In this document: one piece after another, positions 1 to 8,067 of the stretch
Numbering within the stretch: the stretch's first letter is position 1
How the letters are laid out: every line of letters starts with the position of its first letter
DNA from: Gemmatimonadales bacterium
Lineage (GTDB): Bacteria; Gemmatimonadota; Gemmatimonadetes; Longimicrobiales; Gaopeijiaceae
Assembly: GCA_020344755.1 (NCBI GenBank)
Contig: CP070829.1
Location: forward strand, 1,610,833-1,643,797
Reading direction: 5' to 3'
DNA: 32,965 nt
The notes under the pieces: model-generated
What the model was told of the DNA's origin: nothing
Databases searched by the model: none
Seen by the model: only the letters and a program-made list of their open reading frames with translations
Made by a program: the position numbers and the translations under genes

Positions 1-18
1 CGGCGGCACGTGCCGCCG
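1..18. terminator. Palindromic hairpin after the MscS gene
   Basis: A perfect 18-nt palindrome (CGGCGGCA facing TGCCGCCG) lies 16 nt past the stop codon of the minus-strand mechanosensitive channel gene. It could fold as an intrinsic terminator or 3'-end stabiliser. The window edge hides any T-tract, so the call is tentative. Confidence 0.4.
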
Positions 19-34
19 GTGGCACCGCTGCGAA

Positions 35-856
35 TCAGGTTTCCTGCGGATGGAGGTGAACATCCCGCTGGGGGTACGGGATGCTGAGCCCGGCGGCCTC
101 GATCTCCTCCTTGAGCGCCTTCGTCAGGCTCCACTTGAGTTGCCAGTAGTCCGCGGAATTGCACCAGGGGCGAACCACCAGGTCCACGGAGGAAGCCCCC
201 ATCTCGCTCACGGCGACCACGGGGGCCGGATCTTCGAGGACCCGTCCGTCCGCCCCCAGCACCCGGTGAATGACCTCCATGGCCACGTTGAGGTCGTCGT
301 CGTAGCTGACCCCCACGACCAGGTCGACCCGGCGCGTCTCGTTGGCCGAGAAGTTCTTGATGGTCTGACCGGAGATGGCCGAGTTCGGCATGATGATCTT
401 CACGTTGTCCGGCGTCGCCAGGGTGGTGGTGAAGACCCCGATCTCCTTCACGGTGCCCGCAATCCCACCGGCGTCCACGAAGTCTCCCAGCTTGAAGGGC
501 CGGAAGGTGAGGAGCATGACGCCGCTGGAGAAGTTGGAGAGGGTACCCTGGAAGGCCAGGGCCACGGCCAGGCCGGCGGCACCGATCATGGCCACGAATC
601 CATTCATGGGGATTCCCAGGGCCGCAGCGGCACCGTAGAAGACGCCGACCATCACCACCGCATAGACCAGGTTGGCGATGAACGGGGTCAGCGTGGCGTC
701 GAATCCCGTGCGCCCCAGGGCGCGCCGGATGGCACCGCGCAGGACCCCGGCGATGATGCGCCCCACCGCGAGGATGGCCAGGGCCGCCACGATCTTGAGG
801 CCCCAGCTCGCGAGAGCATTCTGGACCAGGGTCGCGATCTCATCTGTATCGAACAT
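35..856 (-). CDS. Small-conductance mechanosensitive channel, MscS family
   Basis: A 273-residue inner-membrane protein of the MscS family, which opens under membrane tension to release solutes during hypo-osmotic shock. Hydrophobic segments lie at about residues 18-38, 60-82 and 86-106. The third is the Gly/Ala-rich pore helix typical of MscS (GAAGLAVALAFQG), followed by the beta-domain signature around FRPFKLGDFV and the motif IIMPNSAI. The length matches the compact E. coli-type MscS with no extra sensor domain. The start is an ATG at 856; immediately upstream on the minus strand is GGAGAGATGA, which contains a usable Shine-Dalgarno. The gene stands alone, and the ATPase upstream on the same strand ends 180 nt away. 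Family assignment is secure; conductance and gating are not visible. Confidence 0.93.
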   Translation of the reverse strand: MFDTDEIATLVQNALASWGLKIVAALAILAVGRIIAGVLRGAIRRALGRTGFDATLTPFIANLVYAVVMVGVFYGAAAALGIPMNGFVAMIGAAGLAVALAFQGTLSNFSSGVMLLTFRPFKLGDFVDAGGIAGTVKEIGVFTTTLATPDNVKIIMPNSAISGQTIKNFSANETRRVDLVVGVSYDDDLNVAMEVIHRVLGADGRVLEDPAPVVAVSEMGASSVDLVVRPWCNSADYWQLKWSLTKALKEEIEAAGLSIPYPQRDVHLHPQET

Positions 857-1035
857 TCATCTCTCCGGGGGGATGTCTTGGCTCGAATGCGCCCCGATCT
901 TAGGGTGGTGGCGCGGGATCCGGAACCGCCCCCACGACCATTCCCGCGGGCCATGTCTCGTTCCAGAGCGAGGTGACGGAGGCCGGTGACCGGGAGTGGG
1001 CGAGCACCGGGTGCGTGTCGATCGGACCGGACCGC
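857..1035. other. Intergenic region, nothing recognised
   Basis: These 179 bases between the MscS gene and the DUF234-type ATPase gene are GC-rich. I see no RNA gene, clear hairpin or promoter hexamers. Short open frames here run through the neighbouring gene and look like high-GC shadows. Confidence 0.5.
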
Positions 1036-2463
1036 TCAGGGGCGCCCCACCAGGTCGGAAGGCCCAAGGAGGTACGCACCGGGGATCTGAGCCGTTCGCC
1101 GGGCCAGGTCGTGATGCGGCTCCTCACGGAGCAGAAGGAGGCGCAGGCGGGCTTCCCGCCCGAAGCCGTACCGGGCCGAGCGGATCTCGTCCCCGAGCCG
1201 GTCCATGGATTCCGGAGACGGAGCGGGACCGGCCCAGTGCACGTGACCGTAGACCGCCGCCCCGGAGTGCAGGGTCCCCGCCACTTCAAGGTCGTACCCG
1301 TCCCCCCAGACGGCTCCTGCCTCCCGGGCCCGTGCCGGGAGTCGCTCGTCGCCGTGGTGAGTCAGGAACTCCTGACCGAGCCGGGGCAGGACCCGCTGCA
1401 GGAGGCCGGGGATTTCCGGCGCCAGGCGCTCGGAGAGCACTCGATTCGGCGGCGCTCCCGCATCCAGCTCGGCCAAGCGGGGTCGGACGGTACCGAACCA
1501 GAACGCGAGAAGGGGATGCACGAGCCGATATCGGCGGCTCCGTGAGCGGGGGCTCGCATCCAGGGATCGATCCACCTCCACGAGGTCTGCATCGACCAGC
1601 CCCTTCATGTAGGGTCCCAGCTCGCTGCTGGAACGAAAGACGGCCGCCCCTGTCCGAAGCTCCCCCCAGGAGCCGGCGCCCCGGGCCAGGGCATGGATCA
1701 GAGCCAGGCTCCGGCGGCTTTCACCGATGGTCGGGGGTAGGAGTCCATCCGCCAATCCACGACAGGATGCCTCGGGACCCAGGAGAAGCCGCGAGAGGTT
1801 GGTCTCGGGGCGGACCCGCGAGTCCACCCGGGACCAGAACCCCGGCAGACCGCCCACGAGGCCGTAGAGGGTGATGCACTCCAGGGCGGACCAGTCCGGC
1901 ACCGCCGCCGCGACCTCCCGGAGGCGGAGCGGTCCCAGGACGATCTCCGCACCGCCCGGGCGTGGGCCGTCTCCCTGGCCATCCCCTCCCCGGACCCACC
2001 CCTCCGGCACCGCGGCTCCCGTGCTCGCGATGAGAAGGTGCTGGCGGCGGCCGTGGGCGCGCAGATCCGACCAGAGCGCCTCGAGCCCCCGGACGAAGCG
2101 TCGGTCCTGCAAGAGGAGGTGGGCCCGGTCCAGCACGAGGGTGGGGGGCTGCGGACGACGGGCGGCTGCGTGAAGCCGACGGAAGGTGCCGCGCCAGGGT
2201 CCGGCCGCTTCCTCCCCCGGGGCGGGTATCTCCGGGTCGGCCACGTCTCCCACCTGTTCCCGGAGACCCGCTTCCGCTTCCCTCCCCGCCAGCTCCGCGG
2301 GAAGGCTGCTGCCGCGGAGCCATAGGGCGCCGGTCTCCCGGGTGGCGGCGCGGACCAGTGCGGTAGACCCCGAACCCGAGAATCCGGTGATCCAGGCCAA
2401 CGCGGGACCCGGCCCCGCCAGGAACCGGCCAAGGCGTTCCAGTTCACTCTCTCTTCCTATCAT
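1036..2463 (-). CDS. DUF234-type (archaeal ATPase-like) protein with degenerate ATPase motifs
   Basis: A 475-residue protein with the layout of the 'archaeal ATPase + DUF234' family: P-loop region at 27-34, Walker B region at 108-113, [10 protein letters not shown] at 200-209, a winged-helix-like stretch about 245-300, and [15 protein letters not shown] at 312-326, which matches the DUF234 entry motif. The catalytic positions look lost. The P-loop reads GFSGSGST, with Ser33 where lysine is expected. Walker B reads LVLDRA, with Arg113 where glutamate is expected. The place where family members often show an E-x-K nuclease-like motif reads GHVHW (406-410). The frame is open and GC-rich throughout, so this is a maintained gene rather than a fresh pseudogene. 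An ATG at 2463 is preferred; a TTG at 2469 is in frame. No clear Shine-Dalgarno precedes either. It is divergent from glutamine synthetase. Its biological role is unknown. Confidence 0.75.
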   Translation of the reverse strand: MIGRESELERLGRFLAGPGPALAWITGFSGSGSTALVRAATRETGALWLRGSSLPAELAGREAEAGLREQVGDVADPEIPAPGEEAAGPWRGTFRRLHAAARRPQPPTLVLDRAHLLLQDRRFVRGLEALWSDLRAHGRRQHLLIASTGAAVPEGWVRGGDGQGDGPRPGGAEIVLGPLRLREVAAAVPDWSALECITLYGLVGGLPGFWSRVDSRVRPETNLSRLLLGPEASCRGLADGLLPPTIGESRRSLALIHALARGAGSWGELRTGAAVFRSSSELGPYMKGLVDADLVEVDRSLDASPRSRSRRYRLVHPLLAFWFGTVRPRLAELDAGAPPNRVLSERLAPEIPGLLQRVLPRLGQEFLTHHGDERLPARAREAGAVWGDGYDLEVAGTLHSGAAVYGHVHWAGPAPSPESMDRLGDEIRSARYGFGREARLRLLLLREEPHHDLARRTAQIPGAYLLGPSDLVGRP

Positions 2464-2586
2464 AAGCAAAATAAAATTAGCCTAAAGACTACTATATTAA
2501 AAGCCCATTGCTTGCTCTTGAGCCATCGTCGGGCACCTGCCAGACTGTCCCATCGCTCACCCGACCCCCCACTGGAGACCCCCGAT
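2464..2586. promoter_or_regulatory. AT-rich divergent promoter region, ATPase / glutamine synthetase
   Basis: About 45 bases (2461-2505) are strikingly AT-rich compared with everything around them. TATATT at 2493-2498 is a good -10 candidate for the plus-strand glutamine synthetase gene, although no convincing -35 hexamer sits 16-18 nt upstream. A small inverted repeat TTAG-C-CTAA lies at 2478-2486 between the two genes and could be an operator half-site pair. Leftward transcription of the ATPase gene must also start here. The Shine-Dalgarno for glutamine synthetase is GGAG at 2574-2577. Confidence 0.5.
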
Positions 2587-4773
2587 ATGACGCGCACCAT
2601 CACTTCCCAGCGCTTCGACTCGCTGCGGGCCGTGAAGGAATCCCCGGCACGAACCGACGGGACCCAGACCCGCGTGAAGATCGAGGAGACCTTTGGTCTG
2701 AACGTCTTCTCCCTGGCGCGCATGCAGGCGCGGCTTCCCAAGGTGGCCTACAAGGCGCTGCTCCGTACGCTGGAGGAGGGTGTCGAGCTCGACCCCGGTG
2801 TGGCCGAGGCGGTGGCGGTGGCGATGAAGGACTGGGCCCTGGAGCGGGGTGCGACGCACTTCACCCATTGGTTCCAGCCTCTCACCGGGGCGACGGCGGA
2901 GAAGCACGACTCCTTCTTGTCCCCCACCGCGGACGGGCGCGCCATCAACGAGTTCGGCGCCTCCGAGCTGGTACAGGGGGAGCCGGACGCCTCCTCGTTC
3001 CCGTCGGGAGGCCTCCGCGCCACCTTCGAAGCGAGAGGGTACACCGCGTGGGATCCCACCTCTCCCGCCTTCCTCATGGAGGGCCCCGGGGGCGCCTACA
3101 TGGCCATCCCCACGGCCTTTGCATCGTGGACCGGAGAGGCGCTGGACCAGAAGACCCCCCTTCTCCGGTCCATCCAGGCCCTGAACGACCAGGCTATGCG
3201 GGCGTTGAAGCTCTTCGCAACGCCGGCCGTACGCGTCCGGGCCACCCTGGGCCCAGAGCAGGAGTTCTTCCTGGTGGACGAGGAGTTCGCCTACCGCCGG
3301 CCGGACCTGATCACCGCCGGGCGCACCCTCTTCGGGGCCAAGCCGCCGAAGGGACAGGAGATGGACGACCACTACTTCGGCTCCATCCCCGAGCGAGTCC
3401 TGGACTGCATGAACGAGGTGGAGGAGGAGCTCTACAAGCTGGGTGTGCCGGTGAAGACCCGGCACAACGAGGTGGCCCCGGCCCAGTACGAGATGGCACC
3501 GGTCTACGAGGACGCCAACACGGCCGCCGACCACCAGCAGCTCCTGATGAGCACCCTGCGGCGGGTCGCTCGGCGGTACGGGCTCCTGTGCATCCTGCAC
3601 GAGAAGCCCTTCGCCGGGGTCAACGGGAGCGGCAAGCACCTGAACTGGTCGTGCAGCACGGAGAACCAGAATCTCCTGGAGCCCGGCGACAACCCGCACG
3701 ACAATATGCAGTTCCTCTTCTTCTGCTCCGCCGTGCTTCGGGCGGTGGATCGGCACCAGGACCTGCTTCGGGCCGCCATCGCCTACGCGGGCAACGACCA
3801 CCGGCTGGGGGCCAACGAGGCGCCTCCCAGCATCATCAGCGTGTTCCTGGGCGATCAGCTGACGGACATCTTCGAGCAGATCGAGAAGGCCGGGAGCGCG
3901 AAGGGCTCCCTTCCTTCCGGGCTACTGGGACTCGGGGTCAAGACACTTCCAAGCCTCCCTCGCCATGCCGGCGACCGGAACCGGACCTCCCCCTTCGCGT
4001 TCACCGGGAACAAGTTCGAGTTCCGCGCCCTGGGATCGTCCCAGGCCGTTTCTTTCCCGGCTACCATTCTCAACACCATCGTAGCCGAATCCATCGATGA
4101 GATGGTCACCTCCCTGGAGAACGCCATTGAGGGCGGCAAGGGCATGAACGAGGCCCTCACCGAGCTCCTGGCGGCCGAGGTGCACAGCTTCAAGCGGATC
4201 ATCTTCAACGGCGACGGCTACTCCGAGGAGTGGGTCGAGGAAGCCGAGCGCCGGGGACTCCTGAACCTCCGCAGCACCATGGATGCCCTTCCGTACCTGG
4301 TAACGGAGAAGAACGCCGCCCTGTTCGAGAAGTACAGCGTCCTGTCCAAGAGGGAGTTGGAGAGCCGCCACGAGATCTTCGTGGAGCAGTATTTCCACAC
4401 GATCAACATCGAAGGAGAGACCGCGGCCCACATGGTGCATTCCATGTTCCTTCCGGCGGCGAACCGCTACCTGGCGGAGCTCCTGAACACGGCGGAACGA
4501 GCCGACCACGTGGGCGTGAAGGTCAAGGGAATCGTGAGCACGGCGAGGGCCGTGGCCGGGCTCGTGGACGAGCTCGCCGAGGCGCTCGGGGGCCTGGACG
4601 CCCAGAACGAGGAGTTGGGTGGAGACGACGTGCAGTCCAAGTCCGAGCACATGCGCGCCAACGTGATCCCGGCCATGAACCGGGTCCGTGAGGTCGTGGA
4701 CCGTCTCGAGAAGGTCATGCCGGACGACCTGTGGCCCGTGCCCACCTACCGGGACATGCTCCTGATCAAGTAG
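2587..4773 (+). CDS. glnN: Glutamine synthetase type III
   Basis: A 728-residue type III glutamine synthetase, which condenses glutamate, ammonia and ATP to glutamine in the cytoplasm. Type III enzymes run about 700-730 residues, against about 450 for type I, so the length fits. Visible signatures are [13 protein letters not shown] (about 222-234, metal-binding Glu), [12 protein letters not shown] (about 295-306), [13 protein letters not shown] (about 342-354, ATP/glutamate loop) and [19 protein letters not shown] (about 465-483). The ATG at 2587 is chosen because GGAG ends 9 nt upstream and the protein then begins in the usual family manner; an in-frame ATG at 2512 would add 25 unusual residues across the promoter. 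No nitrogen-regulator gene is adjacent. It is followed by a strong hairpin shared with the convergent hydrolase gene. Confidence 0.96.
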   Translation: MTRTITSQRFDSLRAVKESPARTDGTQTRVKIEETFGLNVFSLARMQARLPKVAYKALLRTLEEGVELDPGVAEAVAVAMKDWALERGATHFTHWFQPLTGATAEKHDSFLSPTADGRAINEFGASELVQGEPDASSFPSGGLRATFEARGYTAWDPTSPAFLMEGPGGAYMAIPTAFASWTGEALDQKTPLLRSIQALNDQAMRALKLFATPAVRVRATLGPEQEFFLVDEEFAYRRPDLITAGRTLFGAKPPKGQEMDDHYFGSIPERVLDCMNEVEEELYKLGVPVKTRHNEVAPAQYEMAPVYEDANTAADHQQLLMSTLRRVARRYGLLCILHEKPFAGVNGSGKHLNWSCSTENQNLLEPGDNPHDNMQFLFFCSAVLRAVDRHQDLLRAAIAYAGNDHRLGANEAPPSIISVFLGDQLTDIFEQIEKAGSAKGSLPSGLLGLGVKTLPSLPRHAGDRNRTSPFAFTGNKFEFRALGSSQAVSFPATILNTIVAESIDEMVTSLENAIEGGKGMNEALTELLAAEVHSFKRIIFNGDGYSEEWVEEAERRGLLNLRSTMDALPYLVTEKNAALFEKYSVLSKRELESRHEIFVEQYFHTINIEGETAAHMVHSMFLPAANRYLAELLNTAERADHVGVKVKGIVSTARAVAGLVDELAEALGGLDAQNEELGGDDVQSKSEHMRANVIPAMNRVREVVDRLEKVMPDDLWPVPTYRDMLLIK

Positions 4774-4811
4774 GCTCGGGTCGACCGAGGCGGGCTTCCG
4801 CCGCGGTCGTG

Positions 4812-4844
4812 GAGGCCCCGGGGCGGATACCGCTCCGGGGCCTC
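4812..4844. terminator. Bidirectional terminator hairpin, glnN / serine hydrolase
   Basis: A 10-bp GC arm (GAGGCCCCGG, 4812-4821) pairs with 4835-4844. The inner GCGG-ATA-CCGC extends it to a nearly continuous 15-bp stem with one wobble. It lies between two convergent genes and overlaps the last codon of the serine hydrolase by two bases. No T-tract is present on either side, as is common in GC-rich genomes. Confidence 0.6.
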
Positions 4845-6066
4845 AGTCGTTCACGGCCCGGACGAGGGTTCCCAGGAAGTCGTCGATCGCGCTGCCGCGG
4901 ATCCAGCGGGCCACCACCACCAGGTCGTTCACCGGATCGACGTACACCATGTTCGTGCCGTTCCCCAGGTGGGCGTATGCCTCGTCCGGAGCGCTGGGGT
5001 AGCGCTTGTTCCCCTCAGCGTCGGGGACGTTCAGGAAGTAGTTCATGAAGCCGTAGTTCGGCTGGGCCCCGGTGGGCGTGGTCGCCAGGTCGAACCACGC
5101 TTCGTCCAGAAGCTGCCGCCCGCCCCAGTTCCCCCGGCGAAGGGTGAAGAGGCCGAAGCGGGCCTGGTCCCGGGCGCTCAGGAACATGCCCCCACCCCAG
5201 TGCCCCCCTCCGCTCACCGACTGCACCTTCCACCCGTCCAGGGTGATCCACGAGTTCTCGTATCCGTGCCAGCGCCACGTCGGGGAGGCCCCGATGGGCT
5301 CCATGATCCGATCCCGAAGCACCTCCGGCAGGGGGCGGCGCCAGACGCCGGTGGCGAGGAGGGCCAGGAGGTTCACCCGGGTATCGTTGTACTCGTACGC
5401 CGTTCCCGGCTCGAAGCGCGCCCGGGTCCGCCACTCGGACGGGTCCCCGCTGGGCCGGTCCGCCCAGTCGGGCTTCCCCCACAGGGTTCCCTCCCAATCA
5501 CTGGTCTGCCGGAGGAGATGGTCCCAGGTGATCTTCCGGTTGTGGTCGGAGTCGAAGAGGGCCGCCAGGTCGTCCCCACCGAACCCGGTGCGGTCCACGC
5601 CGGGCTCACCGTCCCCGGGTGGCAGGTCCACGGGAGCCATGTAGAGGTGAGCCGGGTCGTCCAGGCTCCCGATGAGGCCGTCCTGCCAGGCCAGGCCCAC
5701 GACGGTGGAGAGGAACGACTTGGTGACGCTGTGGGTCATCTCCACGTTCCGCGTATCACCCCACTCCGCCACGATGTAGCCGTGGCGGATGACCAGGCCG
5801 GAAGGGGCTCCCCGGACCCGGAAGGGACCGATGCCGAAGCCCATGGGCTCCCTTCCGAAGGTCTGGTTCTGCCCCTCCTCCTGGTCACGGGGGGCCGTGC
5901 TCTCGGCCTCTCTGTGGATCCGGATCGCCTCGGCGATGAGGTCGGGATCCATGCCCAGCTGGGCGGGCTCCCGGGTCTCCCAGTTTCGGCGATCGGGTAC
6001 GTACTGGGCAGTGAGGGCGGTGGGAAGGGTGACCACGAGAGTGGCCCACAGGAGCAGGGTGCGCAT
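4843..6066 (-). CDS. Exported serine hydrolase, beta-lactamase class C fold
   Basis: A 407-residue protein of the beta-lactamase/penicillin-binding/esterase superfamily. An N-terminal signal peptide (MRTLLLWATLVVTLPTALTAQ) predicts export to the periplasm or beyond. The nucleophile motif S-V-T-K is at 113-116 (HSVTKSF), the tyrosine motif is within YEYND (224-228), and the third motif is HLGNG near the C-terminus. Members act as esterases, peptidases or amidases as often as beta-lactamases, so substrate and antibiotic resistance cannot be inferred. The start at 6066 is supported by GGAG six bases upstream and by the signal peptide; an upstream in-frame ATG at 6204 would bury the signal and is rejected. 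The gene stands alone and is convergent with glnN. Confidence 0.88.
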   Translation of the reverse strand: MRTLLLWATLVVTLPTALTAQYVPDRRNWETREPAQLGMDPDLIAEAIRIHREAESTAPRDQEEGQNQTFGREPMGFGIGPFRVRGAPSGLVIRHGYIVAEWGDTRNVEMTHSVTKSFLSTVVGLAWQDGLIGSLDDPAHLYMAPVDLPPGDGEPGVDRTGFGGDDLAALFDSDHNRKITWDHLLRQTSDWEGTLWGKPDWADRPSGDPSEWRTRARFEPGTAYEYNDTRVNLLALLATGVWRRPLPEVLRDRIMEPIGASPTWRWHGYENSWITLDGWKVQSVSGGGHWGGGMFLSARDQARFGLFTLRRGNWGGRQLLDEAWFDLATTPTGAQPNYGFMNYFLNVPDAEGNKRYPSAPDEAYAHLGNGTNMVYVDPVNDLVVVARWIRGSAIDDFLGTLVRAVND

Positions 6067-6167
6067 GGGTTCTCCAGGTTGGGCTGCGGCTCGGCAGACT
6101 AGGGCGGACCGGGCGGAGTCACAACCGGCGGCTCCCCGCAGGGCGTTGCCGAAGCCCGGACGGAAGA

Positions 6168-6198
6168 AGGGCCGGCCCGGGAGCTCCGGGCCGGCCCT
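6168..6198 (-). terminator. Perfect 13-bp hairpin terminator
   Basis: AGGGCCGGCCCGG (6168-6180) pairs perfectly with 6186-6198 around a GAGCT loop. On the minus strand it is followed by CTTCTTCC, a pyrimidine-rich run. It lies about 98 nt past the stop codon of the minus-strand lipoprotein gene and upstream of the serine hydrolase, so it most likely ends the lipoprotein transcript. Confidence 0.6.
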
Positions 6199-6295
6199 GT
6201 CCATCCCACCTCTTCCATCCAGACTGGCAGCGGCTCCCCGTGCCGCCGGGGCCCGACGAAGTAGCGCAGGTCGATCGAGCTTCAGCCGCCGCGCT

Positions 6296-7045
6296 TCAGT
6301 GTCCCATATGGCGATGTACCCGGTCGCGCCCGGTCGCTGCGAGATCGACCTCGTACTCCACGCCGTTCACGGTCAATGTGGGATACCGGGTACCGTCGAA
6401 GGTCAGGACCACGAGCCGTGTGATGGTCTCGTCACCGTTGGGACCGTTGGTCACGTCGATGGTGAGATCCCGCGTGATGGTCCCGGACAGCGGCCACGGG
6501 AACTCCGCGCGCGGGACGCCGCGGATCACATCTTCGACCTGGAGCGTGCCAGTGATGTCGTACGAGCGGCTCTCCCCAGCTGCGGTGACCCGGGCACGGG
6601 TCCGGTCGTCGGTTCCCGTGCCATTCCACGTCCGTTCCGTCTCCCGACCCTCCAGCCCCGTGACCCACATGTCCCGGGTCCGGTCCATCGACCACTCCAG
6701 CCCGTCACGGGTCACGTCGCCGGAGACCACGAGGACGGTGTGGATGGACGCGGTGGTGATGGGGTCGAACGCCGACTGCAGATTGCCCTCGCCGTCGAAG
6801 AACTCGACGGTGCGGGACCGGGAGTGGTCCATGACGTTGAAGGCAACCGGCGCAGAAGCCACTCCCATGACGGTCAGGAGGGAGTTCATCACCTCCAGGT
6901 CCTCCGCGATGGCGTCGGCCGCCAGGAGCGCTACGTCGTCATTCACAAGGTCCTCGTCCACCCGGCTCTCGGTCGCGGTGTCACCGCAGGCGCCCAGGGC
7001 CAAAGAGGCGGCCGAGGCGGCGGCAAGGGGGGTCAGCATCCGCAT
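6296..7045 (-). CDS. Lipoprotein of unknown function
   Basis: A 249-residue lipoprotein that I do not recognise. The signal peptide ends in a clear lipobox, LALGAC, with Cys20 as the lipidation site, placing it in the envelope. The mature part is acidic at first (ESRVDEDLVNDD), then rich in short beta-type stretches and in Thr and Asp, such as RDLTIDVTNGPNGDETITRL. It ends in a His-containing tail (RDRVHRHMGH). The start at 7045 is chosen over an ATG seven codons upstream because AAGGAG sits 9 nt before it and the lipoprotein signal then begins correctly. The neighbour upstream on the same strand is the Met/His-rich cytochrome lipoprotein, 157 nt away, so co-transcription is possible but not shown. 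Confidence 0.75.
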   Translation of the reverse strand: MRMLTPLAAASAASLALGACGDTATESRVDEDLVNDDVALLAADAIAEDLEVMNSLLTVMGVASAPVAFNVMDHSRSRTVEFFDGEGNLQSAFDPITTASIHTVLVVSGDVTRDGLEWSMDRTRDMWVTGLEGRETERTWNGTGTDDRTRARVTAAGESRSYDITGTLQVEDVIRGVPRAEFPWPLSGTITRDLTIDVTNGPNGDETITRLVVLTFDGTRYPTLTVNGVEYEVDLAATGRDRVHRHMGH

Positions 7046-7201
7046 GGTTCGTTCTCCTTTTCTCACGGTGTTCGGTCCGGGCGCGCCCTTCGTCTTCTGT
7101 CAGGTGAGACGCCACTCCTGCGGATTCGTTAATCGATCCGTATCAAGACGCACTCCCAACGGTCCCGCTGCACCCGGCCCGCCCTGCGGAATCCCGAGGT
7201 G

Positions 7202-7975
7202 TCATCCGTCCGCCCCGAGGGACCAGATGTAGCGGCCGACGGCTTCAAGGAGGTCTCTCGGGAGAGGAAGGGCGGGCATGAGGCCGAACCGTTCGTGAGG
7301 CATGTCCGGGAGGATGGATCGTTCTCTGGAGGGCGAGGGAACATAATCGATCACGTGGGCAAGGGCCTCCTCCTGGGAATCGAACGCGCCGCGAAGGTGG
7401 CGTGCCACATGACTCATGGGAGGAGCAAGGTTCGGTGGCGGATCGACGGTGTGGCAGCCGCTGCAGATCTCGTTGAAGATCCGCTCCCCCTCGGTGAGGT
7501 CGTCGGACACCTCTCGTGGCGTCGACGTGGGCTGACCGGACGCCGCGCCTGGACGCCCCTGCATCGCTCCGCGGTGCATGCCCGCACCCATCTGGTGCTC
7601 CCCTTCGTGCGTTCCGCGGTGCATGCCCGCACCCATCTGGTGCTCCCCTTCGTGCATTCCGCGGTGCATGCCCGCACCCATCTGGTGCTCCTCCTGGTGC
7701 ATTCCGCGGTGCATGTGGGCCTGGCCCGTGTCACCCACGAACTCCCGCTCCATGGTCCCCATCCGGCCCTCCATGCCTGGCCGGTGGATGCGAACCGCCA
7801 GGGAGTCTCCCGCCGCCAATCCGGTGCCCGGTTCATGGCGGGGACGTTCCGCGGCGTCCGCTCCCGCCGGGTCCGGGCTCAGGTCGGGCCCCGCGGCGTC
7901 CTCGGATTGCGGAGCTGAGGAGGCGCAGGCGTTCAGCAAGAACACCATTCCCACGGTGACGGGCCAGCGGAGCAT
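7202..7975 (-). CDS. Met/His-repeat c-type cytochrome lipoprotein
   Basis: A 257-residue lipoprotein (lipobox LLNAC, Cys17) with three parts. First is an Ala/Asp-rich linker (about 18-80). Second is a Met/His-rich segment (87-138) of three 15-residue units of type MHRGMHEGEHQMGAG plus a partial fourth, holding 11 His and 10 Met. Third is a C-terminal class I cytochrome c domain with CSGCH at 171-175 and candidate axial methionines at M187, M225 and M233. Met/His clusters of this kind bind Cu(I)/Ag(I) in periplasmic copper proteins, and CSGCH binds heme c covalently; that both occur in one protein is seen directly, while a copper role is inference. The start at 7975 has AGGAGG seven bases upstream. 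Copper efflux genes lie 15 kb away. It could instead be an ordinary membrane-anchored electron carrier with a repetitive linker. Confidence 0.82.
   Translation of the reverse strand: MLRWPVTVGMVFLLNACASSAPQSEDAAGPDLSPDPAGADAAERPRHEPGTGLAAGDSLAVRIHRPGMEGRMGTMEREFVGDTGQAHMHRGMHQEEHQMGAGMHRGMHEGEHQMGAGMHRGTHEGEHQMGAGMHRGAMQGRPGAASGQPTSTPREVSDDLTEGERIFNEICSGCHTVDPPPNLAPPMSHVARHLRGAFDSQEEALAHVIDYVPSPSRERSILPDMPHERFGLMPALPLPRDLLEAVGRYIWSLGADG
7568..7722. repeat. 45-bp in-frame tandem repeats (3 full units plus a partial)
   Basis: Units start at 7568, 7613, 7658 and 7703, exactly 45 bp apart, each beginning TCCGCGGTGCATG on the plus strand. The first three are nearly identical and the fourth is partial. 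They lie inside the Met/His-rich cytochrome gene and encode its 15-residue repeats. The near-identity at DNA level points to recent expansion by slippage or recombination. Confidence 0.93.
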
Positions 7976-8067
7976 GGTTCTCCCTCCTGGGGTGCCGAGG
8001 GAGGGGCCGGCAATGACAATCGGACCCGCCGGACGACGAGCCCCGGACTACACCGAAATCTAGGCCC

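Noticed and set aside
4843..6066. Beta-lactamase resistance gene
   Set aside because: The SVTK and tyrosine motifs show the fold, but the family is mostly esterases and peptidases, and nothing specific to beta-lactam hydrolysis is seen.
7568..7722. Regular repeats suggesting a CRISPR array
   Set aside because: The 45-bp units are contiguous with no unique spacers and are in frame within a coding gene.
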